DNA of 64,000 nucleotides, taken from the NCBI GenBank assembly GCA_011620585.1, contig WOYV01000120.1, positions 1 through 64,000 of the forward strand, in the 5' to 3' direction. Under the pieces are notes generated by a model. That model saw only the letters and a program-made list of their open reading frames with translations, was not told the origin of the DNA and ran no database searches. Within the stretch, counting starts at the first letter, position 1; each line of letters starts with the position of its first letter. The translations under genes were made by a program, and so were the position numbers. Positions 36,168 through 43,641 of the stretch are shown piece by piece. The DNA comes from Draconibacterium sp. (lineage in GTDB: Bacteria > Bacteroidota > Bacteroidia > Bacteroidales > Prolixibacteraceae).

Positions 36168-36191
36168 TAATTACATTTTTAAAAATTAGCT

Positions 36192-36437
36192 ATGGAAATC
36201 TCAGTTATAAAAATCGGAAATTCAAAGGGGATTAGGTTGAGTAAAACCCTGCTTGACAGATACAATATCAAAGACTCTGTTGATTTAATAATGGATAAAG
36301 GACAGATTATCTTAAAACCAATTTCAAAACCAAGAAAGGGTTGGGAAAAAGCTTTTGAAAAAATGGCTAAAAACGGAGATGACAATTTATTGATTGATGA
36401 TGTATTTGACGATGAAAACCTGGAAGAATGGAAATAA
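36192..36437 (+). CDS. mazE: Antitoxin, MazE/AbrB family
   Basis: 81 residues. The N-terminal AbrB/SpoVT-type swapped-hairpin DNA-binding domain is plain: ISVIKIGNSKGIRLSKTLLD, then KDSVDLIMDKGQIILKPI. The C-terminal acidic tail (about 60-81, LLIDDVFDDENLEEW) is the part that in MazE occupies the toxin's active site. It should bind the toxin and repress its own promoter as a complex. The end overlaps the toxin start by 10 bases, which ties the two products together in translation. In this AT-rich block between cassette-like repeats and a GIY-YIG gene it may stabilise the island. Confidence 0.9.
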   Translation: MEISVIKIGNSKGIRLSKTLLDRYNIKDSVDLIMDKGQIILKPISKPRKGWEKAFEKMAKNGDDNLLIDDVFDDENLEEWK

Positions 36438-36751
36438 AACAATATCAAATCATTTTAGTTAATCTCGACCCTACAATTGGGAGTGAAATCAAAAAGACCA
36501 GACCTTGTGTGGTCATTTCTCCCAATGAGATGAATAAATATTTGCGGACGGTTGTAATTGCTCCAATGACAACAAGTTCAAAAAAATATCCGACAAGGAT
36601 AAAAGTTAAGCATGGCAATAAAACCGGCTGGATTGTTTTAGACCAAATCCGGACAATTGACAGACAAAGAATAATAAAAAATTTTGAAGAACTACAAGAT
36701 TTTGAAATTCAAGAATTAAAATCGGTTTTAAAAGAAACTTATATTGACTAA
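36428..36751 (+). CDS. mazF: Toxin, MazF/PemK endoribonuclease
   Basis: 107 residues, normal for the family. It cuts single-stranded mRNA at short recognition sequences when the antitoxin is lost. The PemK/MazF barrel is seen in QYQIILVNLDPTIGSEIKKT-RPCVVISPNEMN, then VVIAPMTTSSKKYPTRIKV and the strand TGWIVLDQIRTIDRQRI. The conserved Arg in KKTRPCVV and the Thr in APMTTS are the usual catalytic pair, and both are present, so the toxin looks active. It is co-transcribed with the overlapping antitoxin. Confidence 0.92.
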   Translation: MEIKQYQIILVNLDPTIGSEIKKTRPCVVISPNEMNKYLRTVVIAPMTTSSKKYPTRIKVKHGNKTGWIVLDQIRTIDRQRIIKNFEELQDFEIQELKSVLKETYID

Positions 36752-36858
36752 AAAGAAAAAACTTAGGAATTGTAAATTACATTGTGGGATTGTGTAAGCT
36801 TCCCCCAAAACCAAACAGTTTAAAAATAGATGAAATATTAATTTTAAGCGTTGAATAA

Positions 36859-37230
36859 ATGATGAACACAAAAAAGGAACAGAAAGACCTCTATAAAAAG
36901 ATGAAATTTAAGGTAGGCGTCTTTCAGATAAAGAATACAGTAAATCAGAAAATATTTATTGGCAGCAGTATCGATTTGGATGCCATGTGGAACAGAATAA
37001 GAACTGAATTGCGTTATGGTGGCTGCCCAAACTCGGAGTTACAAAACGACTGGGAAAAATTTGGAGAAGAGAATTTTGAATATGAAATACTCAGCGAAAT
37101 AAAACAGGACGAAGAAACAAACATTAACTTCCGCAAAGAAGCCAGACAACTGGAGGAAATGTTTATAGAAGACTTACAGCCTTTTGGAAACAAAGGTTAT
37201 AATACGAGAAAGGAAGCACCGAAGATATAA
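36859..37230 (+). CDS. GIY-YIG nuclease-like protein
   Basis: 123 residues. KVGVFQIKNTVNQKIFIGSS has the spacing of the GIY-YIG core with GVF in place of GIY and FIG in place of YIG, followed by the helix with WNRIRTELRYGGCPN (an Arg fits the conserved catalytic position), and then LQNDWEKFGEENFEYEILSE, typical of the small Bacteroidota GIY-YIG proteins. The metal-binding Glu is likely in the EARQLEEMFIEDL helix. Loss of both Tyr may mean reduced or changed activity. GC is low as in the mazEF block. A second ATG at 36862 is in frame one codon later. Function in this organism unknown; mobile-element homing or genome defence are the usual roles of this fold. Confidence 0.75.
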   Translation: MMNTKKEQKDLYKKMKFKVGVFQIKNTVNQKIFIGSSIDLDAMWNRIRTELRYGGCPNSELQNDWEKFGEENFEYEILSEIKQDEETNINFRKEARQLEEMFIEDLQPFGNKGYNTRKEAPKI

Positions 37231-37236
37231 GAACGT

Positions 37237-37569
37237 CTACTCTCCAAACATCATTTCGTACGGACGGGCAATCGCTTCCTGCAACTCGCTAATGCCAATA
37301 TAGCGGCTTTTGCGAATGTACTCGCGCCCATCGAAAAATACGAGAATGGTGGGGGCTGCAAAAATGCGATTCTGTCCGGCTACCCCAGGCAACAGATCCG
37401 ATTTTATGTAAGCCATTTTTATTTTGGGGAATTCATTTTCGAGCAACTGCTGCACTTTTGGTTTTAATACTTTGCAAACATTACAGGCTTCTGTCGAAAA
37501 ATAAGCCAGTAGAGCAGGCTCCTGCTTCAGCTCTTCAAACTCTTCAAAACTCGAAATTTCTATGTACAT
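37237..37569 (-). CDS. Thioredoxin-like protein
   Basis: 110 residues from ATG 37569; an upstream TTG/ATG extension is not needed because the domain starts at MYIEISSFEEFEEL. The thioredoxin fold has STEACNVCKVLKPKVQQLLE with the redox pair Cys29 and Cys32 in a CNVC rather than CGPC motif, and cis-Pro in FAAPTILVFFDGRE. A cytoplasmic disulfide reductant or a redox-linked partner is likely. It is last in the leftward run porU-porV-ispF-CoA-binding-thioredoxin-like, 8 bases behind the CoA-binding gene. It ends 7 bases from the convergent GIY-YIG gene, so the island abuts it directly. Confidence 0.85.
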   Translation of the reverse strand: MYIEISSFEEFEELKQEPALLAYFSTEACNVCKVLKPKVQQLLENEFPKIKMAYIKSDLLPGVAGQNRIFAAPTILVFFDGREYIRKSRYIGISELQEAIARPYEMMFGE

Positions 37570-37577
37570 CCTCTTTT

Positions 37578-37940
37578 CTAATAATTTCCAACACTTAACA
37601 TGACCAGTGTGCACGCTTCTACGGCTTCAATATTATTTTCTTCCAATAGATTTTTAAACTCCGGATTTTCGGTGCCGGGATTGAAAATTACGCGTCGTGG
37701 TTTTAGTTGCAACACCTTTTCATAATATTCAGGTTGCCACTGCGGCCCGACATACAAACTAACGGTATCGATATCCTCACGCGGAAAATCGGTGGTAATA
37801 TTCACATCATCGACCTTTCCTTGGCGTTTGGCCAAAGCAAGAACCGGGTGCCTGTGATTGCGCAGCGAACGAATGGCCATATTCGAATACCTCGAAGGAT
37901 TTTCGCTTGCTCCGATTACCAAAGTCTTTTTTTCATTCAT
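37578..37940 (-). CDS. CoA-binding protein (YccU-like)
   Basis: 120 residues, a single Rossmann-type CoA-binding domain. The N-terminus KTLVIGASENPSRYSNMAIR gives the glycine-containing loop and the conserved Asn-Pro-x-Arg-Tyr-Ser, and VIFNPGTENPEFKNLLEE comes after the region VSLYVGPQ. Such stand-alone proteins bind CoA or a similar nucleotide; their physiological role is not defined. The start codon overlaps the ispF stop by 4 bases (ATGA), so the two are translationally coupled. Bacteroidota often keep this gene between ispF or T9SS genes and a thioredoxin-like gene. Confidence 0.87.
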   Translation of the reverse strand: MNEKKTLVIGASENPSRYSNMAIRSLRNHRHPVLALAKRQGKVDDVNITTDFPREDIDTVSLYVGPQWQPEYYEKVLQLKPRRVIFNPGTENPEFKNLLEENNIEAVEACTLVMLSVGNY

Positions 37941-38416
37941 GATTTTTGCAATAAAACTATAGCAGTAACACTGATCCCTTCTTCACGACCTTCAAAACCC
38001 AGTTTCTCGGTAGTCGTTGCTTTTACCGAAATACAATCGATATCAACACCAAGTACCTCAGCCATAATTTCTTCCATCTGTGGAACAAAAGGGGTTAACC
38101 TGGGTTGTTGCGCACTTATTGATGCGTCGAGATTTACAAGTTCGTAACCTTTTCCCTTCACCAGATCGTAGGACCGCTTTAGTAAAATTTTGCTGTCGAT
38201 GTTTTTAAATTCTGCCGAATTATCAGGGAAATGAGTTCCGATATCGCGAAGTTTTAAGGCTCCCAGCAATGCATCACAAATAGCGTGTATCACCACGTCG
38301 CCATCGGAATGTGCCACTGTTCCCTTATGATGGGGAATTAAAATACCGCCCAGCCACAAGCTTTCTCCTTCGGCCAAACGGTGTACATCGTATCCTATCC
38401 CAACTCTGAAACTCAT
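37937..38416 (-). CDS. ispF: 2-C-methyl-D-erythritol 2,4-cyclodiphosphate synthase
   Basis: 159 residues, normal for the family. It makes the cyclic diphosphate intermediate of the MEP isoprenoid route in the cytoplasm, as a homotrimer. Metal ligands Asp10 and His12 are in GIGYDVHRL; VAHSDGDVVIHAICDALLG holds the third His and the family signature, and IGTHFPD the next. Thr-Thr-Glu near 130 (KATTTEKLGFEGR) is the substrate-binding end. Its start overlaps the porV stop by one base (TGATG), so it is coupled to the type IX genes, a known arrangement in Bacteroidota though the two functions are unrelated. Confidence 0.95.
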   Translation of the reverse strand: MSFRVGIGYDVHRLAEGESLWLGGILIPHHKGTVAHSDGDVVIHAICDALLGALKLRDIGTHFPDNSAEFKNIDSKILLKRSYDLVKGKGYELVNLDASISAQQPRLTPFVPQMEEIMAEVLGVDIDCISVKATTTEKLGFEGREEGISVTAIVLLQKS

Positions 38417-39591
38417 CAGCGTTGTTTTCCAAAAGCATCGATATCAAACGAAAGCGAGAATCTCAGTGTATTTTCGAGCGGGTGATTTCGTTGCGTTGGC
38501 AACAGGTATGAAAAATCAAGCGCAAAAACGTTCATCTTCAAACCGGCACCGGCTGTCAGAAACTGACGGTTACCCTTGTTCTCGTTTTCATAAAAATAAC
38601 CGGCACGTATTGCAAACTGTTTGTTATACCAATATTCGACACCAGCAGACCAGGTGATTTCCTGGAGTTCTTCTTTAAAACCTCCCGGCGCATCACCAAA
38701 CGATTTAAAGATACCTTCGATCACACCAATATCAGAGTTTATACCGCCAGCCCAAATTACATCGCCTGTTCCGTAGTTAGTTGAATCAATCGGAGGCGTG
38801 GGGACCAATAATTTATTGGCTTCTACCGAAAACGAAAAGCTATTGTAATCATCAAGTTCCATGGTATACGAAGCCCCTAATTTCAGGGTCGTCGGAATAA
38901 AATCCTTTACTTCGCCATCGGTGTACGAAATTTTAGCTCCGATATTCTGAATATTAACACCGGCGTTGAAAATATTGTTTTTTCTATTTACCCGTAATTC
39001 CTTGTGATAATAAAACGCAACGTCGGCGGCAAACGAATTGCCGGCATGTGTTTCCACCCCGTTTACCAACTGACCTCCTGTAAGGTCGGAACGAATATAA
39101 CGAACGGCTACGGCACCCGACCAGGTTTCTGAAAGTAACCTTGAGTATGCCAGGTCAATTGCAAATTCATTCGGGCTTTGCTGGCCCATAAATTCTCCCT
39201 GATCGGACGTAAAAATGATATCGCCCAACGTGAAATAACGAAGCGAAGTACTCAGTCCCTGAACATCATCAAGCTTTTTATAAAAGGTCAAATATGCCAG
39301 GTTGATGTCGTCAACAAGGTTACGTAACCAGGGCGAATACGAAAGTCCAACACCCATGTCGCTCTCCATAAATACATATTTGGCAGGGTTCCAGTGTTGT
39401 GAATTTACATCCGAACTGGTACCTACGCCAACATCACCCATACCGCCTGCACGCGAATCGGGAGTTATGGCTAAAAACGGAACTGCGGTTGTTATGGTGT
39501 TCGCACCCGATAAAGTTCCCTGTGCAAGTATGTTTTGAGAAGCTAACACTGTCAGGATCAAAACAAAAAGTAAACGAAAAGATCTCTTCAT
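38416..39591 (-). CDS. porV: Type IX secretion outer-membrane protein PorV
   Basis: 391 residues with signal peptide MKRSFRLLFVLILTVLASQNILAQ (1-24); start 39591 was chosen for it. The 14-strand outer-membrane barrel of the FadL-like PorV family begins with AVPFLAITPDSRAGGMGDVG and QHWNPAKYVFME, the conserved entry, and finishes LRFSLSFDIDAF. PorV takes T9SS cargo from the SprA/Sov translocon and passes it to the PorU sortase. A perfect -7 box lies 23 bases upstream. The order porU, porV and, divergently, gldJ is the same as in Flavobacterium johnsoniae. The giant LamG protein in this window should be a client. Confidence 0.95.
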   Translation of the reverse strand: MKRSFRLLFVLILTVLASQNILAQGTLSGANTITTAVPFLAITPDSRAGGMGDVGVGTSSDVNSQHWNPAKYVFMESDMGVGLSYSPWLRNLVDDINLAYLTFYKKLDDVQGLSTSLRYFTLGDIIFTSDQGEFMGQQSPNEFAIDLAYSRLLSETWSGAVAVRYIRSDLTGGQLVNGVETHAGNSFAADVAFYYHKELRVNRKNNIFNAGVNIQNIGAKISYTDGEVKDFIPTTLKLGASYTMELDDYNSFSFSVEANKLLVPTPPIDSTNYGTGDVIWAGGINSDIGVIEGIFKSFGDAPGGFKEELQEITWSAGVEYWYNKQFAIRAGYFYENENKGNRQFLTAGAGLKMNVFALDFSYLLPTQRNHPLENTLRFSLSFDIDAFGKQR

Positions 39592-39613
39592 AATATTTTT
39601 AGAATTGAGCGTG

Positions 39614-39621
39614 CAAATATA
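39614..39621 (-). promoter_or_regulatory. Possible -7 box ahead of porV
   Basis: Read leftward TATATTTG, an exact match to the Bacteroidota -7 consensus, 22 bases before the porV start. No TTG is found 19 bases further upstream, so it may be a secondary promoter within the porU-porV unit. Confidence 0.35.
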
Positions 39622-39700
39622 AAACAATTGTTTTTGTATGCCTATTATTATACCTAAGTGAACGGATGTTTTTGGTAAAAATTTTGTTCGCCTGATAAAT

Positions 39701-42700
39701 TTATCGGGCAATTATCATTTTACCTGATTTCGAAGAAATTATCCCATCGCTATTTTTAACAATAGCCCGGTAAATATATACTCCTGAAGTAGCAGCAACT
39801 TTTGATTCGGAAAGATCCCAACGCACCGGATTTGATTTGCCGGCGCTAGACCCCACCGAAGTTTGAAAGCGATCGACCGAACGACCCGAGCGATCGTAAA
39901 TATCAAAAATAACATCGAGCGAGGCGTCGTTTTGGTTGTGTTCGATCACAAAGTAGGTGTATTCCGAAGCTGGGTTCGGATAGTTCGTGATGTCGCGGAT
40001 CAATAAATCACCTGTAACTTCAAATTCGATTTCCACTTCTGACGAATTATTGGCTACGTCCCAGGCTTTTAGTGTAAGCGTGTGTTGCCCGGGTAAAAGG
40101 TTCTTTAACTGATATGCGATGCTTCCACTGGTATAATCATCGCTACCGGCCTGGTAATAATTATTAAGAATAGATACATTTGAATAGTCGTTGTCGAGTA
40201 CCGCCGTGATATCGTGTCCAATCCCGGTTCCAACCGTGTTGATTCCGTTTTCGTCGGATAAATTGGCTAACAAAATCGGATTTGCCCCCGTTTTATCACC
40301 CGGTTTAAAATTTTCAGAATCGAGGAATAGCTCTATATCCGGTCCTTCGTTATCCGAAACAATTGAACCATTTCCACCAATCTCAAAATTTTCGTAGGCG
40401 CCGTGAGCATCTTCTTCACCGTTATCGGCATAATACAATATTTTGCCGTTGCCAATGCTATACGAAATATCTTTTGGGACCACGAAGCTAAAGGTGAACG
40501 ATCCGTTCTTCACGCTCGCCTTACCTTTATATATAATGTTTTCGCGCACTTTGAACTCAAACGGTGTTTCCCCCGAGTTTCCAAGTGTTTTCATTTTCAT
40601 TTCCTTGTCGTAAACAGTGGGGATAAGCGTCCCGTTAAAATCATCGATTTGGTTTCCGAAAGCATCGGCGATATAACCGCTTACGGTTACTTTTTGCAAT
40701 GCCCCGATCGTTTGTTTTTCGGTTTCAGCGTCCTTCGAATTAATGGTTTCGGTAACTACTTTGTACTTCGGATATGATAATTTTAGCGCAGGGTCGGCCA
40801 GCAATGAGAAGTTCCGCTTGTTTACCGAATTTCCAATATTAATTTTCGCCAAACGCATTACATCTCCCATACGATAATGTTCGCCGTTCTGATCGTTATC
40901 AAAAATTACACTGTAAAAACTTTTACTGAGTTTAAAATTGGCGGTTGCATATACCACGCGTGTAGTCGAGAAAAGCCCAATTCCGCCGCCGTTGGGATTA
41001 AGCAAAATATATTCTCCAGCCGATGTATCATCTCCATCGAAACGCGAAAATTCGCAGGTGGCGGTTACAAAAATAGGCATAGTATTAGCGTTCGTCCACG
41101 AATTAATATCGCTGATATCGAGTACCCGCTCGTGCGCTAAAAAGCGTTCGTTGGCATGGCCAATGTAATTTAAAATCAGCACTCCGTCCCTGACACATTC
41201 GTTTATAGCAGTGTTCACATCGGTGTACCGTTCGCCCGAAGGTGTTACTTCCTGCACATACGAATCAAAATATATTTTGTCGGTAAGAAAAGCCTTATTA
41301 TTTTGATTTACCGAATCGGCCAATTCTTCTGATTGTTTCATATGAAGCCTGGAGTCTTCGTCGTCGCCAATAAACGTGATTATATTTCGCCAGCTTCCAA
41401 GAGCTTCCGGTTTGTAATAGCGTTTTACTTTGTCGACAACCAATTGTGCTTCATACTTTGTTGATGCCGGAATCCGCCCTATTCCAAGATCAATTGCCCC
41501 AATGTAAACACTCTCGTCGGCGTCGAGCATCACGAAATAATCATCGGTAACAAACGAAGAGGTGGGTGTAAGTGAGTTATCGGACTGGTAGGTTGGAATA
41601 AAATTATGACCCCCGTTTTTAATGTTTTTATTGTCGTAACTACCATCGCCAAACAAAAGCACATATTTAAGTGTACTTCCCCGGTCGTAAAACATTTTAA
41701 CGAAATTACGGATACCCGTAGCATTTTTACTTCCCGAACTAAATTCGTTGTACACCTTTTCGGCATTAACAACGTCCACCGTCATTCCATCGTATTCGCG
41801 ATGAAAATTGGCAAGATCTTCAGCCGGCCCCATAAAATCGGGATGCGAAATAATCAGAAATTCAGGACTTGTCAATGCGTGCAGGTTTTGATTTTCGACC
41901 TCGCCAACCAAAGTCGGAACAGGAAAATCGCCACCGGTTTTAAAAACCACATATTCCTGCAATTCATCAGCAGGTCGACGAAATTTGAAAGTAACATCGT
42001 TCAAAGTTCCCGAAATTTCCTTTGGATTATTCAGATCGCTTACATCCATGATTTTGGTTGTAGCGCCAGCATTTTCAATCGAAAACTCCACCACATTTCC
42101 TTTTCCGGCCGAAGCCACGTCCCTAAAAAACAAAGGCTCATCTCCCGCAATCAAAATTCGACGGTAGTTTAATTCCAGGTAATCGTTCCAGGCTTCAGCA
42201 TTCGAATTCGTTGCCGAATATTTTAGGTCAACCTTAAGTGTTCCATTCGAAATTACCGTTGTAAAACGCGCGTTTTGTTCATTAGCATATAAACCATAGG
42301 TATCATTGGTATTCACGGCCGAGAAACTTAAAGTCCCGAGCGTGGTTCCATTTCCGCTTGCTTGCATAGATGAAGCATTGTAACTGCGCGCAGCAGCATT
42401 TACAAAAATGTTTGCCTCGCTTCCCGATTCAACATCGGTTGGAGTAAATGAATAACTGCGTATCGTTCCGTTGCTGAACTTTTCCCCAAACCATTGTTTT
42501 CCAGAACCAAGTGGCAGAAGATTATAAATATCGTTTTCTATAAAAGCATAATCATCAAAACTATTCACCGAATGAGTAACAGGATCGATTGTTGAAGGAA
42601 TAAGTTCCGGCTCTTTATTTCCGCCATTCTCGCTCAGGAAAAAATATCCGCTGCTTGTGTAATCGTTGTTTTTGTGCCGGAAATTTCCATCAACACCAGG

Positions 42701-43435
42701 GTTCCATGTAGTTGCGCCCGGTGCATAAAAGAAAAGGCATTGCTCTCCCCCGTTTGTATTTCGCCACACGGCACATTGTTCGAGGTCGTCGTAAACGATT
42801 TCGCCCGGATTTTCGGATAATGCCAGTGCCCCACTGCCATATACTTTTACGTTTACCGGATCATTAAACCCCCAGTCGCTAAGTTTTGAATACGGGATTT
42901 TGTAAACCCCCTTTTTTGAGGTGCGAATCTTAATCCATTTCCCGGAACTAAGTACAGATGAACTTTTCCAAACATTAGCAACTATTTCACTTTTTAGTTG
43001 AGGAACCGGAATTTTACGTACATCAAATGCCTTTAACCGAAATATTTTCCCGTCCTGTTTGATGATGGCAGGCAGGCTCATTTCTTGTTTCCAAATGTCG
43101 CCTGATTTCATAAAATGAGATTTTACAGCCAGTTCTTCAGGAACCAAAGCAAGAATTTCTTCTGGCAGAATTTCCGTGATTTCTTCGTATTCGGGGCTTT
43201 GTACAACGATTTTAACGTTCTGCTGTTCATATCTGCTTTCGTACAAACGGGTATAAACCGGCAGTTCCGGACCACTTTGTGGGAAACCCGGATTCTCAAG
43301 CCAGGCCACAAAACCATCACCTTCTTCATAATTGCCAATTTCAGCCGACCAGTCAAGAAACACCCGTTCTGTCTGCACATCGCTGTTTACAAAGCTTACC
43401 AGAATTACAAAAATCAGCAGTATACTATTTTTCAT
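39701..43435 (-). CDS. porU: Type IX secretion sortase PorU
   Basis: 1244 residues, signal peptide MKNSILLIFVILVSFVNS. It is the C25 (gingipain-type) cysteine protease that removes the C-terminal sorting domain from T9SS cargo at the cell surface and attaches the cargo to lipopolysaccharide. The caspase-like catalytic domain spans about 530-880. The His is in IGHANERF near 760 and the Cys in TATCEFSRFDG near 791, with GGGIGLFSTTRVVYATANF following; both catalytic residues are intact. Beta domains come before and after it, and the end carries its own sorting-domain-like repeat from NYPNPASEYTYFVIEH, as PorU does in Porphyromonas. It is first in the leftward run with porV, 109 bases upstream of it. 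Confidence 0.95.
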   Translation of the reverse strand: MKNSILLIFVILVSFVNSDVQTERVFLDWSAEIGNYEEGDGFVAWLENPGFPQSGPELPVYTRLYESRYEQQNVKIVVQSPEYEEITEILPEEILALVPEELAVKSHFMKSGDIWKQEMSLPAIIKQDGKIFRLKAFDVRKIPVPQLKSEIVANVWKSSSVLSSGKWIKIRTSKKGVYKIPYSKLSDWGFNDPVNVKVYGSGALALSENPGEIVYDDLEQCAVWRNTNGGEQCLFFYAPGATTWNPGVDGNFRHKNNDYTSSGYFFLSENGGNKEPELIPSTIDPVTHSVNSFDDYAFIENDIYNLLPLGSGKQWFGEKFSNGTIRSYSFTPTDVESGSEANIFVNAAARSYNASSMQASGNGTTLGTLSFSAVNTNDTYGLYANEQNARFTTVISNGTLKVDLKYSATNSNAEAWNDYLELNYRRILIAGDEPLFFRDVASAGKGNVVEFSIENAGATTKIMDVSDLNNPKEISGTLNDVTFKFRRPADELQEYVVFKTGGDFPVPTLVGEVENQNLHALTSPEFLIISHPDFMGPAEDLANFHREYDGMTVDVVNAEKVYNEFSSGSKNATGIRNFVKMFYDRGSTLKYVLLFGDGSYDNKNIKNGGHNFIPTYQSDNSLTPTSSFVTDDYFVMLDADESVYIGAIDLGIGRIPASTKYEAQLVVDKVKRYYKPEALGSWRNIITFIGDDEDSRLHMKQSEELADSVNQNNKAFLTDKIYFDSYVQEVTPSGERYTDVNTAINECVRDGVLILNYIGHANERFLAHERVLDISDINSWTNANTMPIFVTATCEFSRFDGDDTSAGEYILLNPNGGGIGLFSTTRVVYATANFKLSKSFYSVIFDNDQNGEHYRMGDVMRLAKINIGNSVNKRNFSLLADPALKLSYPKYKVVTETINSKDAETEKQTIGALQKVTVSGYIADAFGNQIDDFNGTLIPTVYDKEMKMKTLGNSGETPFEFKVRENIIYKGKASVKNGSFTFSFVVPKDISYSIGNGKILYYADNGEEDAHGAYENFEIGGNGSIVSDNEGPDIELFLDSENFKPGDKTGANPILLANLSDENGINTVGTGIGHDITAVLDNDYSNVSILNNYYQAGSDDYTSGSIAYQLKNLLPGQHTLTLKAWDVANNSSEVEIEFEVTGDLLIRDITNYPNPASEYTYFVIEHNQNDASLDVIFDIYDRSGRSVDRFQTSVGSSAGKSNPVRWDLSESKVAATSGVYIYRAIVKNSDGIISSKSGKMIIAR

Positions 43436-43641
43436 AAATGCTTTTCGTTATACCCTTTCGAACGCTTCCAGGTGCAAAATATTGTTGTACTCAAAGCTTG
43501 ATTACAGACAATAAACCTTGGCATTCGGGCGTTAAAGATATCAACATCCTTGAAAACTTGGGTGAAATATTGAAATACGTGAACAATAACAATTGAACAA
43601 ATTAGTTATATTTGTGTCGATTGGAAAATTTAATTCTAAAA

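Noticed and set aside
43612-43641. Upstream TTG start for gldJ
   Set aside because: It overlaps the -7-type box TATATTTG at 43607-43614, and the ATG at 43642 or 43651 opens directly into the lipoprotein signal peptide.
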